Notes: a model not told the origin generated them from the letters alone. DNA of 64,000 nucleotides from an uncultured Paenibacillus sp. (GCA_937895345.1 CALAWP010000077.1:51393-115392); one strand, 5' to 3'. Numbered from the stretch's first letter, positions 25,714 through 35,803 are shown. Numbers and translations: made by a program.

Positions 25714-27531
25714 TTATGGCTTCAGTATACCTTTCTCCTCTTCCTCTTTCAAAGCGGGGAGCGTCAGCTTGACCGAAGTGCCCACATTAACCTGGCTTTG
25801 AATATCGAGCGTTCCCTGATGGCTGTTAATGATGCGCTGGCTGACCATAATGCCGAGTCCGGTCCCCGTTTCCTTGCCGGTAAAAAACGGATCGCCGATC
25901 TTCGAGATCATTTCCTCGGGTATGCCGATGCCTTCGTCGGTGATGGAAATGGCGATGCGGTCGCCCTTCCGCTGCACCGATATATGCACGTTTCCTCCGC
26001 CCGGCATCGCTTCGATCGCATTTTTGAGCAAGTTGATAAAGACCTGCTTCAGTTGATTTTCCTCGCAGGATATGGCGCAGCTTTCTTCCGTATAAACCGT
26101 CTTGAACACGATATTGTGCAAATGCGCCTCGCTGTCCAGAAAGCGCAGCACGTCCTGCATGACGTCCCTGACATCCTTGGTGACGAACTTGGTCGCCTGC
26201 GGCTTCGCCAGAATGAGAAATTCGCCCACGATCAGATTGATCCGGTCCAGTTCGGACAACATCAGGTCGACATGCGACAAATTCAGTTTGCCGCTTTGCT
26301 GCTGCAGCTGAAGAAATCCGCGCAGCGTCGTCAACGGATTGCGGATTTCGTGCGCCACGCCGGCGGCCAACTGGCCGACCGTCGTCAGCTTCTCCGAACG
26401 GCGCAGCAGCTCCTCCATCCGGTTGCGGCTCCTCATGTCCCGGCAGATGCTGGCGAACGCCTTGATCGTACCGTCCGGATCGCGGATCGGCGAGATCGTT
26501 TCGTTGACCGGAATCAGCTCTCCCGTCTTCGTGACGCGCACCGTTTCTTGAGGCGGGAGCTTCTTGCCGGCCATGAGCAGCCCAAGCATTTGCCGCTTCT
26601 CCATCCGGTGAGTGTCGGGCACGACGGGATAACGGCTTCCCAGCACCTCGGATTCCTCGTATCCGAACAAACCTTCGAACGCCCGGTTCACCTGCAGGAT
26701 CTTCCCATCGAGATCCATGATATAAATCGCATCGTTGGAATGGTTGATGAAAGACTCCAAGTAATCCTTCATGCGCCGGTTTTCCTCGAACGCCTTGCGG
26801 AGCTTGTTCATGTAGATGCCCAAATTTTGCGACATCGCGTTAATTTTTAAGGCCAGCAAGCCAAATTCGTCCTTGCGTTTAATTAGAATGGGCTTGTGAA
26901 ACCGAACGGACGATACCTCGTTAACCTTCCATAATATATCCGTTAACGGACGGATCATAAAGCCGACCAGCCAATACGTCACGGCCAGCAGCAGCGCAAA
27001 GGTTGCCGAGGCGTAAAGGAGTATCCTGTCGCTCTCCGCCGCGAAGTAGCTGATCGGCTTGGCGTTCTCGTACATCATGCTTACGACGTAGCCCTCGATG
27101 GCCCTCGTCGTGTAAAAGGTTCGGATATAAGGAACTCCATCGATTTCCGTCTCATGGACCGTCAGCTTTCCGGGCTTTGCCGCTTGCGCGATCGCCCAGT
27201 CATTGATAGCATCTATGTAAGCGTACGTCCCGTACGGCACGCCGGACGATTGAACGTCGAAAACCGTTATTTCCTTCAATGTCGGGTAAATGCCGTTCAA
27301 TACCCGATACGTTTGGCCGATGTCGGCCGGTTCTTCCCCCCCGGAGGGCGGTTCGCCGTTTAAGCGGCCGGCCAGGGTCTCGGCCACCTGCTCCGAAATC
27401 TGAATAAACGACTGGTCAATTGTCTCCCGGATGCCTTTTATAATCGTATATTCGCTGACCACATGATAAGCCGCAATGACCAGCAGGGTCAGCAACGAAA
27501 TGGATACGGACAGCTTGGTCTTGATTGACAA
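25714..27531 (-). CDS. PAS-domain sensor histidine kinase (sporulation-kinase type)
   Basis: About 605 residues. Order: a membrane helix near the N-terminus, an extracytoplasmic region of about 140 residues, a second helix (YASATFALLLAVTYWLVGFMI), a HAMP-like linker, a PAS domain (SNDAIYIMDLDGKILQVNRAFEGLFGY), the H-box GVAHEIRNPLTTLRGFLQLQ, and the ATPase boxes NLLKNAIEAMPGG, DEGIGIPEEM and GTGLGIMVSQRI. The arrangement resembles KinB/KinD/KinE-type kinases feeding Spo0A. No response regulator is adjacent, which fits an orphan kinase. Start uncertain: TTG 27531 has AAAGGA upstream; a GTG at 27582 has none. Confidence 0.9.
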   Translation of the reverse strand: MSIKTKLSVSISLLTLLVIAAYHVVSEYTIIKGIRETIDQSFIQISEQVAETLAGRLNGEPPSGGEEPADIGQTYRVLNGIYPTLKEITVFDVQSSGVPYGTYAYIDAINDWAIAQAAKPGKLTVHETEIDGVPYIRTFYTTRAIEGYVVSMMYENAKPISYFAAESDRILLYASATFALLLAVTYWLVGFMIRPLTDILWKVNEVSSVRFHKPILIKRKDEFGLLALKINAMSQNLGIYMNKLRKAFEENRRMKDYLESFINHSNDAIYIMDLDGKILQVNRAFEGLFGYEESEVLGSRYPVVPDTHRMEKRQMLGLLMAGKKLPPQETVRVTKTGELIPVNETISPIRDPDGTIKAFASICRDMRSRNRMEELLRRSEKLTTVGQLAAGVAHEIRNPLTTLRGFLQLQQQSGKLNLSHVDLMLSELDRINLIVGEFLILAKPQATKFVTKDVRDVMQDVLRFLDSEAHLHNIVFKTVYTEESCAISCEENQLKQVFINLLKNAIEAMPGGGNVHISVQRKGDRIAISITDEGIGIPEEMISKIGDPFFTGKETGTGLGIMVSQRIINSHQGTLDIQSQVNVGTSVKLTLPALKEEEEKGILKP

Positions 27532-27656
27532 GACATACACATCCTTTGTGAGAGGATCATTTTGAAATAACGGTTTGCTCACAACTTATGCACATTACCA
27601 ACAAATATTATACACATGAGTGGATGAATTGTGTGTAACTCTGTGAATAAAATTAA

Positions 27657-28438
<782 letters not shown>

Positions 28439-28670
28439 GGCTCGCTTAGAGGCACACTCCTTAATCCGTGATCGTGTGGTAATGGTACCATTATACTTCT
28501 TACATCTTAAAGAGTTTGTAAAATCGTGTCGACAGATGGCTATAATTTTTTGGCATGATTCGACAATTGCGGGAAAAAGCTCGCGGATCGTGGTCCTTTG
28601 GACTCATGCCGGGCGCCGTCCCGCTCCCCGTGCGGCTTCTCGCGGCCGCCGCAATTGTAATATAGAGGGG

Positions 28671-28692
28671 TATGAAGTACAATGGCTTCATA
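28671..28692 (+). promoter_or_regulatory. Hairpin upstream of the ATP-grasp operon
   Basis: TATGAAG, 8-nt loop, CTTCATA, ending about 30 bp before the GTG of the ATP-grasp gene. It may be an operator or leader hairpin. Otherwise 28440-28720 holds no gene I can support. Confidence 0.35.
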
Positions 28693-28721
28693 ACAACACT
28701 AATTGGGCAGGTTGATCATAA

Positions 28722-29924
28722 GTGAACAATAAAGCGGTTATTCTGGGATGCAATTATTATATCGGGTTAAGCACCATTCGCTGTCTCGGAGAGCATGGCG
28801 TACATACGGTTGCGGTCGATTACGCAGGCAGTCAAACCTACGGCGCCGCGTCGAAATATACGTCCGAGCGGCTCGTCGCCCCGCACTACAAGCACGAGAC
28901 GGACGCCTTTATTCAATTTCTGGAAGATTACGCCAGCAAGCAAAGCTCGCCGCCGGTTCTCATCCCCTGCCACGATTCCTACGTTGAAGTCATAGATGCG
29001 CATCTGAGCGAGCTCAGGCGCTTTTATTTGATACCGCAAACCGAACAAGGGCTGTATACGAAAGCCATGAACAAGGAAGCTCTTCACCGTCTGGCGCAGG
29101 AGCACGGCATCCCGGTTCCGGAGACGGTGCGCGTGACCGAGCCCGGCTATATCGACAAGGTGGAAGCCGAGCTGGGGTATCCTTGCGTCGTGAAGCCGAC
29201 CGATTCGCCTTCGTTCGTCGCCGTATTCCGGCGCAAGCTGTTCAAAGTATTTAACCGTCAGGAGCTGGAGGAGGCGGTCGCGCAAGCGGAGCAAGCGGGG
29301 CTGGAAGTGATCGTCCAGCGCATCATTCCCGGCTTTGACGACCATATGTATACGTACGACGCTTATTTGAACCAGGATTCCAAGGTAACGCATTGGGTAA
29401 CCTGCCAGAAATTTCGCCAGTATCCGATCAATTTCGGCGCTTCCGTCTATACCGGGCAGCGGTACGTGCCGGAGCTCCACGACATCGGCGCCCCGTTCCT
29501 GGAAGCGATCGGCTGGAAAGGCTTCGCCGAAATCGAATTTAAAAAAGATGCGGAAACCGGCAAGTTCTATTTGATCGAAATCAACGTAAGAATAACCAAT
29601 CTGAATCAGCTGCTATATAAGGTAGGGATCAACTTCCCTTACATTACATACAGGGAGCTGACAGGCTCTCCTGTGGAGCCGAAGGCCGTCACCCGCGACA
29701 CGAATCGCGTCTTCTGGTACTTCTTTGAGGATATGCTGGCCATTCGCGGTTATATTCGGACGAAGCAGCTGTCGGTCGGCCAGGTCGTCCGTTCGCTGTT
29801 CAAACCGAAGGCGTACGCCATTTGGGATTGGAAGGATCCGCGGCCGGCGTGGGAGTTTTTCCGTTTGACGGCGGGCAAGTTGTTAGGCAAACCTTTGCGA
29901 AGGAAAGCGGGGGCTGACGTATGA
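28722..29924 (+). CDS. ATP-grasp carboxylate-amine ligase
   Basis: 400 residues from a GTG. The N-terminal Rossmann-like domain begins AVILGCNYYIGLSTIRCLGE. The ATP-grasp core follows from about 110: LGYPCVVKPTDSPSF (ATP-binding Lys) and the Mg-binding LIEINVRITNLNQLL (Glu and Asn). Such enzymes join a carboxylate to an amine through an acyl phosphate; D-aspartate ligase and PurK/carnosine-synthase-like proteins are relatives. It overlaps the next gene, a MurE-like ligase, by 4 bp. Adjacent ATP-grasp and MurE-like modules recall cyanophycin synthetase, in which they are fused. Substrates unknown. Confidence 0.82.
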   Translation: MNNKAVILGCNYYIGLSTIRCLGEHGVHTVAVDYAGSQTYGAASKYTSERLVAPHYKHETDAFIQFLEDYASKQSSPPVLIPCHDSYVEVIDAHLSELRRFYLIPQTEQGLYTKAMNKEALHRLAQEHGIPVPETVRVTEPGYIDKVEAELGYPCVVKPTDSPSFVAVFRRKLFKVFNRQELEEAVAQAEQAGLEVIVQRIIPGFDDHMYTYDAYLNQDSKVTHWVTCQKFRQYPINFGASVYTGQRYVPELHDIGAPFLEAIGWKGFAEIEFKKDAETGKFYLIEINVRITNLNQLLYKVGINFPYITYRELTGSPVEPKAVTRDTNRVFWYFFEDMLAIRGYIRTKQLSVGQVVRSLFKPKAYAIWDWKDPRPAWEFFRLTAGKLLGKPLRRKAGADV

Positions 29925-31411
29925 AGACATTAAGAGACTTGCTGCAAGCGATACGCGTCATCGACTCCAACGGCAGCGACGATATCGCCGTTGCCGGGTT
30001 GTGCTACCACTCCAGCCGGTGCACGGAAGGCGATCTGTTCGTCTGCATTACGGGTTATCAAACGGACGGACACCGTTATTTGCAGGACGCGGTCGACCGC
30101 GGCGCCGCGGCCGCCATCGTGGAACGGTTCCAGCCGCATGTGCCGGTGCCCCAGTTTCTCGTCGAGAACAGCCGGGTCGCCCTGGCCCGCCTTGGCGCCG
30201 CCTATTACGGACATCCGGCGGACCGCATGACCATGATCGGCATTACGGCGACCAACGGCAAGACGTCGACGACTTACATGGTCAACGCGATGCTGGAGAA
30301 GCACGGTTTAACGACCGGCATGATCGGCACCGTGGTCGTCAAGATCGACGACGAGACGATTCCTTCCGAGCTGACGACGCCGGAATCTCTCGACCTGCAG
30401 CGCTACTTGCGGCAAATGGCGGACCGGGGCGTCACGCATGTCAGCATGGAAGTGTCGTCGGCCGCCCAGGAAACGAACCGCGTGGAAACGGTCGATTACG
30501 ACATCGTCGCCTTCAACAATTTGAGCCGCGAGCATATCGACTCGCACGGCTCGTTCGAGCAATACTTCGAAGCGAAATCGCGGCTGATCCGCAACGCCGG
30601 CGAGCACGCCGCCGCCGTGCTGAATCTGGACGACGAATATTCCGCTTCGCTCATCGAACAGACCAACGCCCAGGTCGTCACGTTCGGCGTCAGGCGGCAA
30701 GACGGGTACGTTGCTTGCAAGGGACTGGACCTGACGACGGGACGGGCCAAGTTCGACTTTGCCGTCGTCCGGCCGATCGTCTACGGCACGCGCGAAATCG
30801 CGCCTTGCAGCTTTCGGGTCGAGCTTTCCGTGCCGGGACTGCACTCCGTCTATAACGCGATGTCTGCCATCACGATCGCGCTGTTGTGCGGCGTGCCGGC
30901 CGAAACAATTCAAGAAACGATGCGCAGCTTCCAGGGCGTGGAACGGCGGTTCGAATTTATCCACGAAGGCGACTTTACGGTCGTGGACGATCACTTTGCG
31001 AACCCCGGCAACATCCACGTTACGCTGGAAACGCTCAAATTTATGCAATTCGAGAAGCTGCATCTCGTTTATGCGATCCGGGGCAGCCGGGGACCGACGG
31101 TCAACCGCGAAAATGCGGAGGCGATCGTCGAGTGGATGCAGCGGCTGGAGCTTGACGAGCTGATTGCGACCCGAAGCGTGTCGCACGTCACGGCCAAGGA
31201 TACGGTAACGGATCAGGAAACGGATGTATTCCTGGACGTCATGCGGCGCGCGAACATTAAAGTGCGTATGTACGACGAGCTGCCGGAAGCGGTCGCCGCG
31301 GCGATCGCGGAAGCCCGCCGGGGGGACTTGATCCTGCTGGCCGGCTGTCAAGGGATGGATCCCGGCGGCGCCATCGCCAAAGAAGTGTTGAGAGCCGGCG
31401 GCCAAGCGTAA
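29921..31411 (+). CDS. MurE-like Mur ligase paralogue
   Basis: 496 residues with the three Mur-ligase domains: N-terminal (1-100), central ATPase with P-loop TATNGKTSTTYM (about 109-120) and the carbamylated-lysine region HVSMEVSSAAQETNRV, and C-terminal with GVERRFEFI and DDHFANPGNIHVTLE. The DNPR-type motif that selects diaminopimelate in ordinary MurE is absent (the region reads LIATRSVSHVTAKDT). It should form an amide between a carboxylate and an amino acid. It overlaps the ATP-grasp gene by 4 bp and is followed by an asparagine-synthase homologue, so it probably does not make the standard murein precursor. Confidence 0.85.
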   Translation: MKTLRDLLQAIRVIDSNGSDDIAVAGLCYHSSRCTEGDLFVCITGYQTDGHRYLQDAVDRGAAAAIVERFQPHVPVPQFLVENSRVALARLGAAYYGHPADRMTMIGITATNGKTSTTYMVNAMLEKHGLTTGMIGTVVVKIDDETIPSELTTPESLDLQRYLRQMADRGVTHVSMEVSSAAQETNRVETVDYDIVAFNNLSREHIDSHGSFEQYFEAKSRLIRNAGEHAAAVLNLDDEYSASLIEQTNAQVVTFGVRRQDGYVACKGLDLTTGRAKFDFAVVRPIVYGTREIAPCSFRVELSVPGLHSVYNAMSAITIALLCGVPAETIQETMRSFQGVERRFEFIHEGDFTVVDDHFANPGNIHVTLETLKFMQFEKLHLVYAIRGSRGPTVNRENAEAIVEWMQRLELDELIATRSVSHVTAKDTVTDQETDVFLDVMRRANIKVRMYDELPEAVAAAIAEARRGDLILLAGCQGMDPGGAIAKEVLRAGGQA

Positions 31412-31465
31412 CCGGCTTCTCGCGCTCGGCGCCGTCACACGACTAACCGATCGAAGGAGAGAAAC

Positions 31466-33328
31466 ATGTGTGGATTTGTAGGAATAGCTAATCCCGGTTT
31501 CAAGCGGAGCTCCGGCGGCGAAGACCGCGTTGCCGCCATCCAGGCCATGATGGAAGCGATCCGTCACCGGGGACCGGACAGCGGGCAATATTTCGCAGAC
31601 GAGCATATTGCGCTCGGGTTCCGGCGTCTTAGCATAATCGATCTGTCAGATGAAGGAAATCAGCCGATGTTGAACGAAGACCGCAGCTGCGTGCTCGCGT
31701 TTAACGGGGAAATCTACAACTTTCGGGAGCTTCGCGAGGAGCTGACCGAGCAAGGCCATCATTTTGCCAGCCGCACGGACAGCGAGGTGCTGCTCCACGG
31801 CTACGAAGAATACGGCATCAGCGGCCTGCTTCGCAAATTGCGGGGCATGTTTGCTTTTGCCCTATGGGACGCACCCCGCAAGTCGCTGCTTCTCGCCAGA
31901 GACATGTTCGGCATCAAGCCGCTGTATTATACGAACAATACGACGGACGGCAGCCTGCTGTTCGGTTCGGAAATCAAGGCGTTTCTGAAGCACCCCGCTT
32001 TCCGCAAGGAGCTGAACAAAGCGGCGCTCAAGCCGTATTTGACCTTTCAATATTCCGCAATGGAAGAAACCTTTTTCAAAGGGGTGTACAAATTGCTTCC
32101 CGGCCATTACTTGCGCTGCGAGCAAGGCCAGGTGGAGCTTCAGCCCTACGCGGAGCTTGCGTTTCACGAGCAGGACAGTCCGCTGGACTATTATATTTCG
32201 CAAATTAAGGAAACGTTACAATCTTCGGTGGAGTATCACAAAATCAGCGATGTCAAGGTCGGCTCCTTCCTGTCCGGCGGCATCGATTCCAGCTATATTA
32301 CCGCCCTGCTGAAGCCGGATCATACGTTTACGGTCGGCTTCCGGGACTTTGAAGGCATGTTTAACGAAACGGACCTGGCCAAGGACTTGTCCGACAGACT
32401 GTCCATCGAGAATCATAAGCGGCTCATCACCGCGGAAGACTGCTTCGGCAAGCTGCCGGAGATTCAATACCATATGGACGAGCCTCATGCCAACCTGTCT
32501 TCGCTCCCGCTTTATTTTTTGGCCGAGCTGGCCCGCAAGCACGTCACCGTCGTCTTGTCGGGCGAAGGGGCGGACGAACTGTTCGGCGGGTACGTTTGGT
32601 ACCGGAAGTCGCCCCATCAGTTGAGATACGAGCGGATTCCATACGGCATCCGGCGCGCCGCTTCGCTGGCCAGCCGCTATTTGCCGCGCAACAAGCTTAC
32701 GAACTTTATCTATAAAGGCGGATTGCGGGTCGAGGAGACGTTTATCGGCCAGGCGAACGTGTTCAGCGAGGAAGATGCGAATGAGGTGCTGCAGGAGGAA
32801 TACCGGTACGGACCTTCCCCGGCGGAGTTGACCGAACCTTATTACAAGCAAGTGCAGGACAAGGACGACGTGACCAAAATGCAATACCTCGACCTGCATT
32901 TATGGCTCCCGGGCGATATTTTGCTGAAGGCGGACAAGATGAGCATGGCTCATTCGATCGAGCTGCGCGTCCCGTTTCTGGACAAGGAAGTCATGTCGCT
33001 GGCCTCCAGGCTCCCGGCGCGGTACCGCGTCAACGAGAAGGATACGAAATATGCGCTGCGGGCGGCTTCCAAGGAAGTGCTGCCGGAGGAATGGGCCAAT
33101 CGCGAAAAGGTCGGCTTTCCCGTCCCGATCCGGCACTGGCTGCGCGAAGAAAAATATTACAACCTCGTCAAGACCAGCTTTCAATCGGAAACGGCCCGCG
33201 AGTTTTTCCGCACCGACCGGCTGGTTCGCTACTTGGACGAGCATTACGCCGGGAAAACGAACCGCGCGCGTTACATTTGGACCGTTTACGTTTTCCTGGT
33301 TTGGTATGAGAGGTTTTTTGAACAATGA
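31466..33328 (+). CDS. Glutamine-dependent asparagine synthase-family amidotransferase (AsnB-like)
   Basis: 620 residues. Class II glutaminase domain with nucleophile Cys2 (MCGFVGIANPG), SRTDSEVLLHGYEEYG and RDMFGIKPLYY. The synthetase domain has the PP-loop SFLSGGIDSSYI (about 268-276) and VVLSGEGADELFGGY. It uses glutamine nitrogen and ATP to amidate a carboxylate. Family members make free asparagine or amidate bound substrates, including diaminopimelate in peptidoglycan precursors. Its place between a MurE-like ligase and a C39-like peptidase (4-bp overlap) suggests a bound or peptide substrate; this is inference. Confidence 0.9.
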   Translation: MCGFVGIANPGFKRSSGGEDRVAAIQAMMEAIRHRGPDSGQYFADEHIALGFRRLSIIDLSDEGNQPMLNEDRSCVLAFNGEIYNFRELREELTEQGHHFASRTDSEVLLHGYEEYGISGLLRKLRGMFAFALWDAPRKSLLLARDMFGIKPLYYTNNTTDGSLLFGSEIKAFLKHPAFRKELNKAALKPYLTFQYSAMEETFFKGVYKLLPGHYLRCEQGQVELQPYAELAFHEQDSPLDYYISQIKETLQSSVEYHKISDVKVGSFLSGGIDSSYITALLKPDHTFTVGFRDFEGMFNETDLAKDLSDRLSIENHKRLITAEDCFGKLPEIQYHMDEPHANLSSLPLYFLAELARKHVTVVLSGEGADELFGGYVWYRKSPHQLRYERIPYGIRRAASLASRYLPRNKLTNFIYKGGLRVEETFIGQANVFSEEDANEVLQEEYRYGPSPAELTEPYYKQVQDKDDVTKMQYLDLHLWLPGDILLKADKMSMAHSIELRVPFLDKEVMSLASRLPARYRVNEKDTKYALRAASKEVLPEEWANREKVGFPVPIRHWLREEKYYNLVKTSFQSETAREFFRTDRLVRYLDEHYAGKTNRARYIWTVYVFLVWYERFFEQ

Positions 33329-34485
33329 CACGTAAAGACAACAAGAAGAGGACGAAGCTGCCGCTTCGCCTCGTGCAACTGACGGCCGCTCTGGGCCTGC
33401 TGGCCATCGTCGCCTTCATCTTTCTGCTGTTTGCAGAAAGAGACCGGCCGGACGGCCCAGGACCGGGGCAGGGATCCGTCGTCGACAACCGTACGCCCGA
33501 ACCGGTTCGGGCTGTGGAAACGCCGGCTCCGCAAGGCAGCATTACCATTACGAGCCGGGACGCCTCCGACGCTCAGCCGATTCGGGGAGCGGCCTTCGAA
33601 ATTGTCGATCTCGCCTCGTCCGCGGTCGTCGATACTCTCGTTACGGACGAAGAAGGCCGCGCCACGTCGAAGCCGCTCGATTACGGCACCCGGGCGGCCG
33701 TACGCCAGCTGCGGGTTTCCGCCGCCTACGCGCCGCTGGATGAGGAGCGCATTGTGGAAATTGCGGCTCCAAACCAGGACGTCGTCACGGAGAACCGGCT
33801 GCGCGACTATGTGCAGGAAACAAAGCGGAACGACGAAGGCGAGCTTGAAATTACGAAGGTGTATCTGGACGTCGCCACGCTTATGCAAAAGCCCGAGCTG
33901 CCCAACGGCTGCGAAATCACGTCGCTGACTGCCGTGCTCAACTTTTACGGCTACGACGCCGACAAGCTGGACATGGCCGACAACTATTTGCCGAAGGAGC
34001 CGTGGAACCGCAAGAACGGCAAGCTGTTCGGCGCCGATCCGTACAAGGCGTACGCGGGCGACCCGCGCGACCAGCCCGGCGGATTTTTCAGCTATGCGCC
34101 GCCGATCGTCGCCGCGGCGGACCGATATCTCGGCGAGCGCGACGCCTCCGGGCTGGCCGCCAGAGACATCAGCGGCAGCACGCGCGAGGAGCTGCTGGAG
34201 CATCTGTACGGCGGCACGCCGGTCGTCGTATGGACGACGCTCGACATGTCGCCGCCGAAGGTCACCTATTCGTGGTATTTCCACGATACCGGCGAGCTGT
34301 TCAAAGCCCCCGTCAACCTGCACGTGCTTGTGCTGAACGGCTACGACGCCGGCACCAATACCGTGCACGTTATGAATCCGCTTGAAGGCCAAGTCACGTA
34401 CAATGCGGACACGTTCTTTAAGAGCTACGAGGAAATGGGCAGCCACGCGCTGGTCGTCGAGCGCGCCGATTCGGCCGCCCGCTGA
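33325..34485 (+). CDS. Membrane-anchored C39-like (peptidase_C39_2) protein with a Cna_B/SpaA-like domain
   Basis: 386 residues. One N-terminal membrane helix (about 13-36), a Pro/Gly-rich linker, a Cna_B/SpaA-like beta domain (about 71-150, SITITSRDAS…GAAFEIVD…TDEEGRATSKPL), then a C39-like cysteine-peptidase fold: Cys196 in LPNGCEITSL, His333 in NLHVLVLNGYD, Asn351 in VMNPLEG. All catalytic positions are present. It faces outside the cell. The 4-bp overlap with asnB makes it part of the same cluster, so it may process or attach the product of the two ligases. Confidence 0.8.
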   Translation: MTRKDNKKRTKLPLRLVQLTAALGLLAIVAFIFLLFAERDRPDGPGPGQGSVVDNRTPEPVRAVETPAPQGSITITSRDASDAQPIRGAAFEIVDLASSAVVDTLVTDEEGRATSKPLDYGTRAAVRQLRVSAAYAPLDEERIVEIAAPNQDVVTENRLRDYVQETKRNDEGELEITKVYLDVATLMQKPELPNGCEITSLTAVLNFYGYDADKLDMADNYLPKEPWNRKNGKLFGADPYKAYAGDPRDQPGGFFSYAPPIVAAADRYLGERDASGLAARDISGSTREELLEHLYGGTPVVVWTTLDMSPPKVTYSWYFHDTGELFKAPVNLHVLVLNGYDAGTNTVHVMNPLEGQVTYNADTFFKSYEEMGSHALVVERADSAAR

Positions 34486-34590
34486 CGACAGCCGGATGAA
34501 CCGGCAAGAGGCCGCCTGGCGACAGCCGGATGTGCCGGCATGAGGCCTCCCGCTGGCGACAGCCGGATGTGCCGGCATGAGGACGACGCG
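34486..34590. repeat. Three-copy GC-rich repeat with internal hairpins
   Basis: CGACAGCCGGATG begins at 34486, 34520 and 34557 (spacing 34 and 37 bp), followed by CCGGC so that each unit can form a GCCGG/CCGGC hairpin. The first copy touches the stop codon of the C39-like gene. Confidence 0.75.
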
Positions 34591-34696
34591 ATAATGGCGG
34601 ACAGATGAGCCGACAACGGGACGGCGCGTTGACGAGGATCGCGGTCATCAAGTAACATTAATCGTACGATTGATGCGTAGGCACAATTCGAGACGA

Positions 34697-34881
34697 TAAC
34701 GGACATGAGTGCAGCTTAGAACGGTGTAAACCGAATCCTGCGGCTGTAACGGACACGAGAGAAGCTTAAAGCCCGAAATCGTCGATCTTAAAAGCATCAA
34801 ACATCTCCTAAGGTGCTCGTATGTCCATTAGGAAGAATCATTGGGCATGTTTAACGCTCTAAGCTGCCCGGATGTCCATTA
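34697..34881. repeat. Symmetric 185-bp repeat element (two direct plus two inverted units)
   Basis: TAACGGACA occurs at 34697 and 34747 and its complement-type TGTCCATTA at 34822-34830 and 34873-34881. Each pair is about 50 bp apart and both pairs share a dyad centre near 34789. The flanks of each unit also match (AGCTTA). No gene is seen in 34600-34980. Confidence 0.8.
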
Positions 34882-34983
34882 AGCAAAGCGGCTGGCCGAC
34901 GGCTGTGCCCGCGAAAATAGCTCACCATAGCCTCCTCCTGTCCGTTGGCGCGGGAGGATATTCTATTAAAAGTAGGTTGAACG

Positions 34984-35709
34984 ATGGAGCACAAATGCTT
35001 AGGCGTCATTGGCGGAATGGGCCCGAAGGCGACGGCCGTCTTTTTCGATAAAGTGATCGAGCATACGGACGCCGACCGCGACCAGGAGCATATCGATATG
35101 ATCATCTTGAATCATGCCACCATCCCGGACCGTACCTCGGTCATATTGGAAGGCACCAAGGAGATTTTCCTGGAGGCGGTGGCGAAGGATTTGAAGCTGC
35201 TGGAGCTTGCCGGAGCCGATCATATCGCCATTCCATGCAATACTTCCCACTATTTCTACGACGATATGCAAGCGATGACCTCCGTGCCGATCATCCATAT
35301 GGTCAACGAGACGCTCAGCCTCATCTGCAAGCGGTACGGCGCCGGTGCCAGAATCGGTCTGCTTGCCACCAGCGGCACCGTCAGGAGCGGCATATATGCG
35401 GCCGGATGCGCACAGCACGGCCTGGAGCTGGTCGTCCCCGACGAAGCTATGCAGGCCAAGGTCATGAAGATCATCTATACCAACGTCAAAGGCGACAACA
35501 ACTTTGACCCCGAGGAACTGGAGGCGCTTATCGGCGAGCTTGTGCACGATTACGGCTGCCAAGCCGTCATTCTGGCTTGCACGGAGCTTAGCTGCATTCA
35601 ACTGGGCCCGAGTGCGGCTGCATATACCGTCGACGCCATGCAAGTGCTGGTGGAGACGTCCATCGTCCGTTCGGGCAAGCAGGTCAAAAATCCGATCATT
35701 GTGAAATAG
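34984..35709 (+). CDS. Aspartate/glutamate racemase family protein
   Basis: 241 residues. The family's two catalytic cysteines are visible in IAIPCNTSHYFYDD and VILACTELSC, and the start CLGVIGGMGPKATAVFF is typical of cofactor-independent aspartate racemases. It would interconvert L- and D-aspartate (or glutamate). D-aspartate is used in some cell-wall crosslinks, and the ATP-grasp gene upstream belongs to a family that includes D-Asp ligases. The two loci are separated by about 500 bp of repeats, so a link is only suggestive. The ribosome site upstream is weak. Confidence 0.87.
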   Translation: MEHKCLGVIGGMGPKATAVFFDKVIEHTDADRDQEHIDMIILNHATIPDRTSVILEGTKEIFLEAVAKDLKLLELAGADHIAIPCNTSHYFYDDMQAMTSVPIIHMVNETLSLICKRYGAGARIGLLATSGTVRSGIYAAGCAQHGLELVVPDEAMQAKVMKIIYTNVKGDNNFDPEELEALIGELVHDYGCQAVILACTELSCIQLGPSAAAYTVDAMQVLVETSIVRSGKQVKNPIIVK

Positions 35710-35734
35710 TCCCGCAGCAGCATAGGGCTGACAA

Positions 35735-35776
35735 AAAAGGCGCTCCCGGCCGTCATAACGGCCGGGAGCGCCTTTT
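35735..35776 (+). terminator. Strong bidirectional terminator
   Basis: A 19-bp perfect stem (35735-35753 with 35758-35776), CATA loop, A run before and T run after. It separates the racemase gene from the convergent SEDS-type gene. Confidence 0.93.
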
Positions 35777-35803
35777 CTTTTATCCATAAATATCGATCGT
35801 GCA

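Noticed and set aside
28441..28720. SRP RNA gene, expected after tadA by analogy with Bacillus
   Set aside because: No GNAR/GGAA-type Alu or S-domain words could be found, and dnaX does not follow.
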